Of a stretch of 64,000 nt of DNA, positions 63,876 through 64,000 are shown in pieces. How positions within the stretch are numbered: position 1 is the first letter of the stretch; every line of letters starts with the position of its first letter. Both the position numbers and the translations under genes were made by a program. The stretch is from G963676655 sp963676655 (GTDB lineage Bacteria > Verrucomicrobiota > Lentisphaeria > Victivallales > Victivallaceae): contig CAXXKX010000005.1 of NCBI GenBank assembly GCA_963676655.2, forward strand, positions 682,001 through 746,000, written 5' to 3'. The notes beneath the pieces were generated by a model. The model ran no database searches. It saw only the letters and a program-made list of their open reading frames with translations, and had not been told where the DNA came from.

Positions 63876-63892
63876 GCGGACGGGACGTCCGC
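63876..63892. repeat. Solitary REP-like hairpin
   Basis: GCGGACG-GGA-CGTCCGC followed by TCTTCCAGG, a decayed single unit beyond the array. The remaining sequence to 64000 is AT-rich and shows no feature. Confidence 0.8.
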
Positions 63893-64000
63893 TCTTCCAG
63901 GGTGCGACATACTAGACGCGTTTTCTGGAACATACAATACCACGTGTACATATTATGTGCAAGCAATAAACAAATAATGAATATGATTATTTTAACATTA

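Noticed and set aside
63303..63915. Open frames of ~170-180 codons through the 53-bp array in all three forward frames
   Set aside because: The 53-bp period keeps every frame open; there is no ribosome site and the peptides are translations of REP hairpins.

Overview
The window looks like a chromosomal segment of a PVC-group bacterium, most likely Lentisphaerota (Victivallis/Lentisphaera-like). The reasons are four prepilin-like proteins with the FTLIELLVVIAIIAILA type of N-terminus and C-terminal H-X9-DG-like motifs, formylglycine sulfatases, several uroporphyrinogen-decarboxylase (URO-D)-like proteins, Gfo/Idh/MocA oxidoreductases, very large secreted glycan-active proteins, and GC-rich REP-like hairpin repeats that translate into peptides such as GRDVRVPR. 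This assignment is inferred from gene content; no rRNA or tRNA gene was recognised.

Layout. 1-3.3 kb: a tightly coupled operon (URO-D fragment, SGNH hydrolase, Gfo/Idh oxidoreductase, URO-D) joined by three ATGA stop/start overlaps. 3.4-8.7 kb: AraC regulator divergent from a prepilin-like protein, a DUF4838-type secreted protein and a sialidase-like protein. 8.7-12.3 kb: MarR plus methyltransferase, a divergent second methyltransferase, and a secreted esterase. 12.4-19.2 kb (minus): LacI regulator, prepilin-like protein, beta-helix protein, GH42-like protein. 19.5-33 kb: alpha-L-rhamnosidase, FAD oxidoreductase, lipoprotein, two sulfatases, three AraC regulators, Gfo/Idh oxidoreductase and sugar isomerase. 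33-34.7 kb: a GmhB-like phosphatase with a URO-D protein. 35-38.1 kb: three unrecognised envelope genes. 39.2-47.6 kb (minus): GntR, LamG-like, prepilin-like and two paralogous large secreted proteins, ending in an intrinsic terminator. 47.8-60.6 kb (plus): GntR, secreted TIM-barrel-like protein, prepilin-like protein, secreted sugar-binding protein and two paralogous ~1,260-residue secreted proteins. 60.7-63.9 kb: a REP-associated tyrosine transposase (RAYT) convergent with a sigma-54 activator, followed by a ten-unit hairpin array.

How it fits together: most of the window is glycan-degradation machinery in local cassettes. Four cassettes share one plan: a DNA-binding regulator (AraC, LacI, GntR, GntR), one prepilin-like protein, and secreted or lipid-anchored enzymes. 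That one-pseudopilin-per-glycan-locus arrangement is the strongest candidate for a poorly described system here. The second is the RAYT/sigma-54 pair together with a modular family of hairpin repeats that is amplified differently at 38.6, 56.4 and 63.3 kb. The spaces between genes also hold heptanucleotide arrays that overlap stop codons, two long-hairpin MITE-like elements with a shared core, and a 116-bp dispersed repeat.
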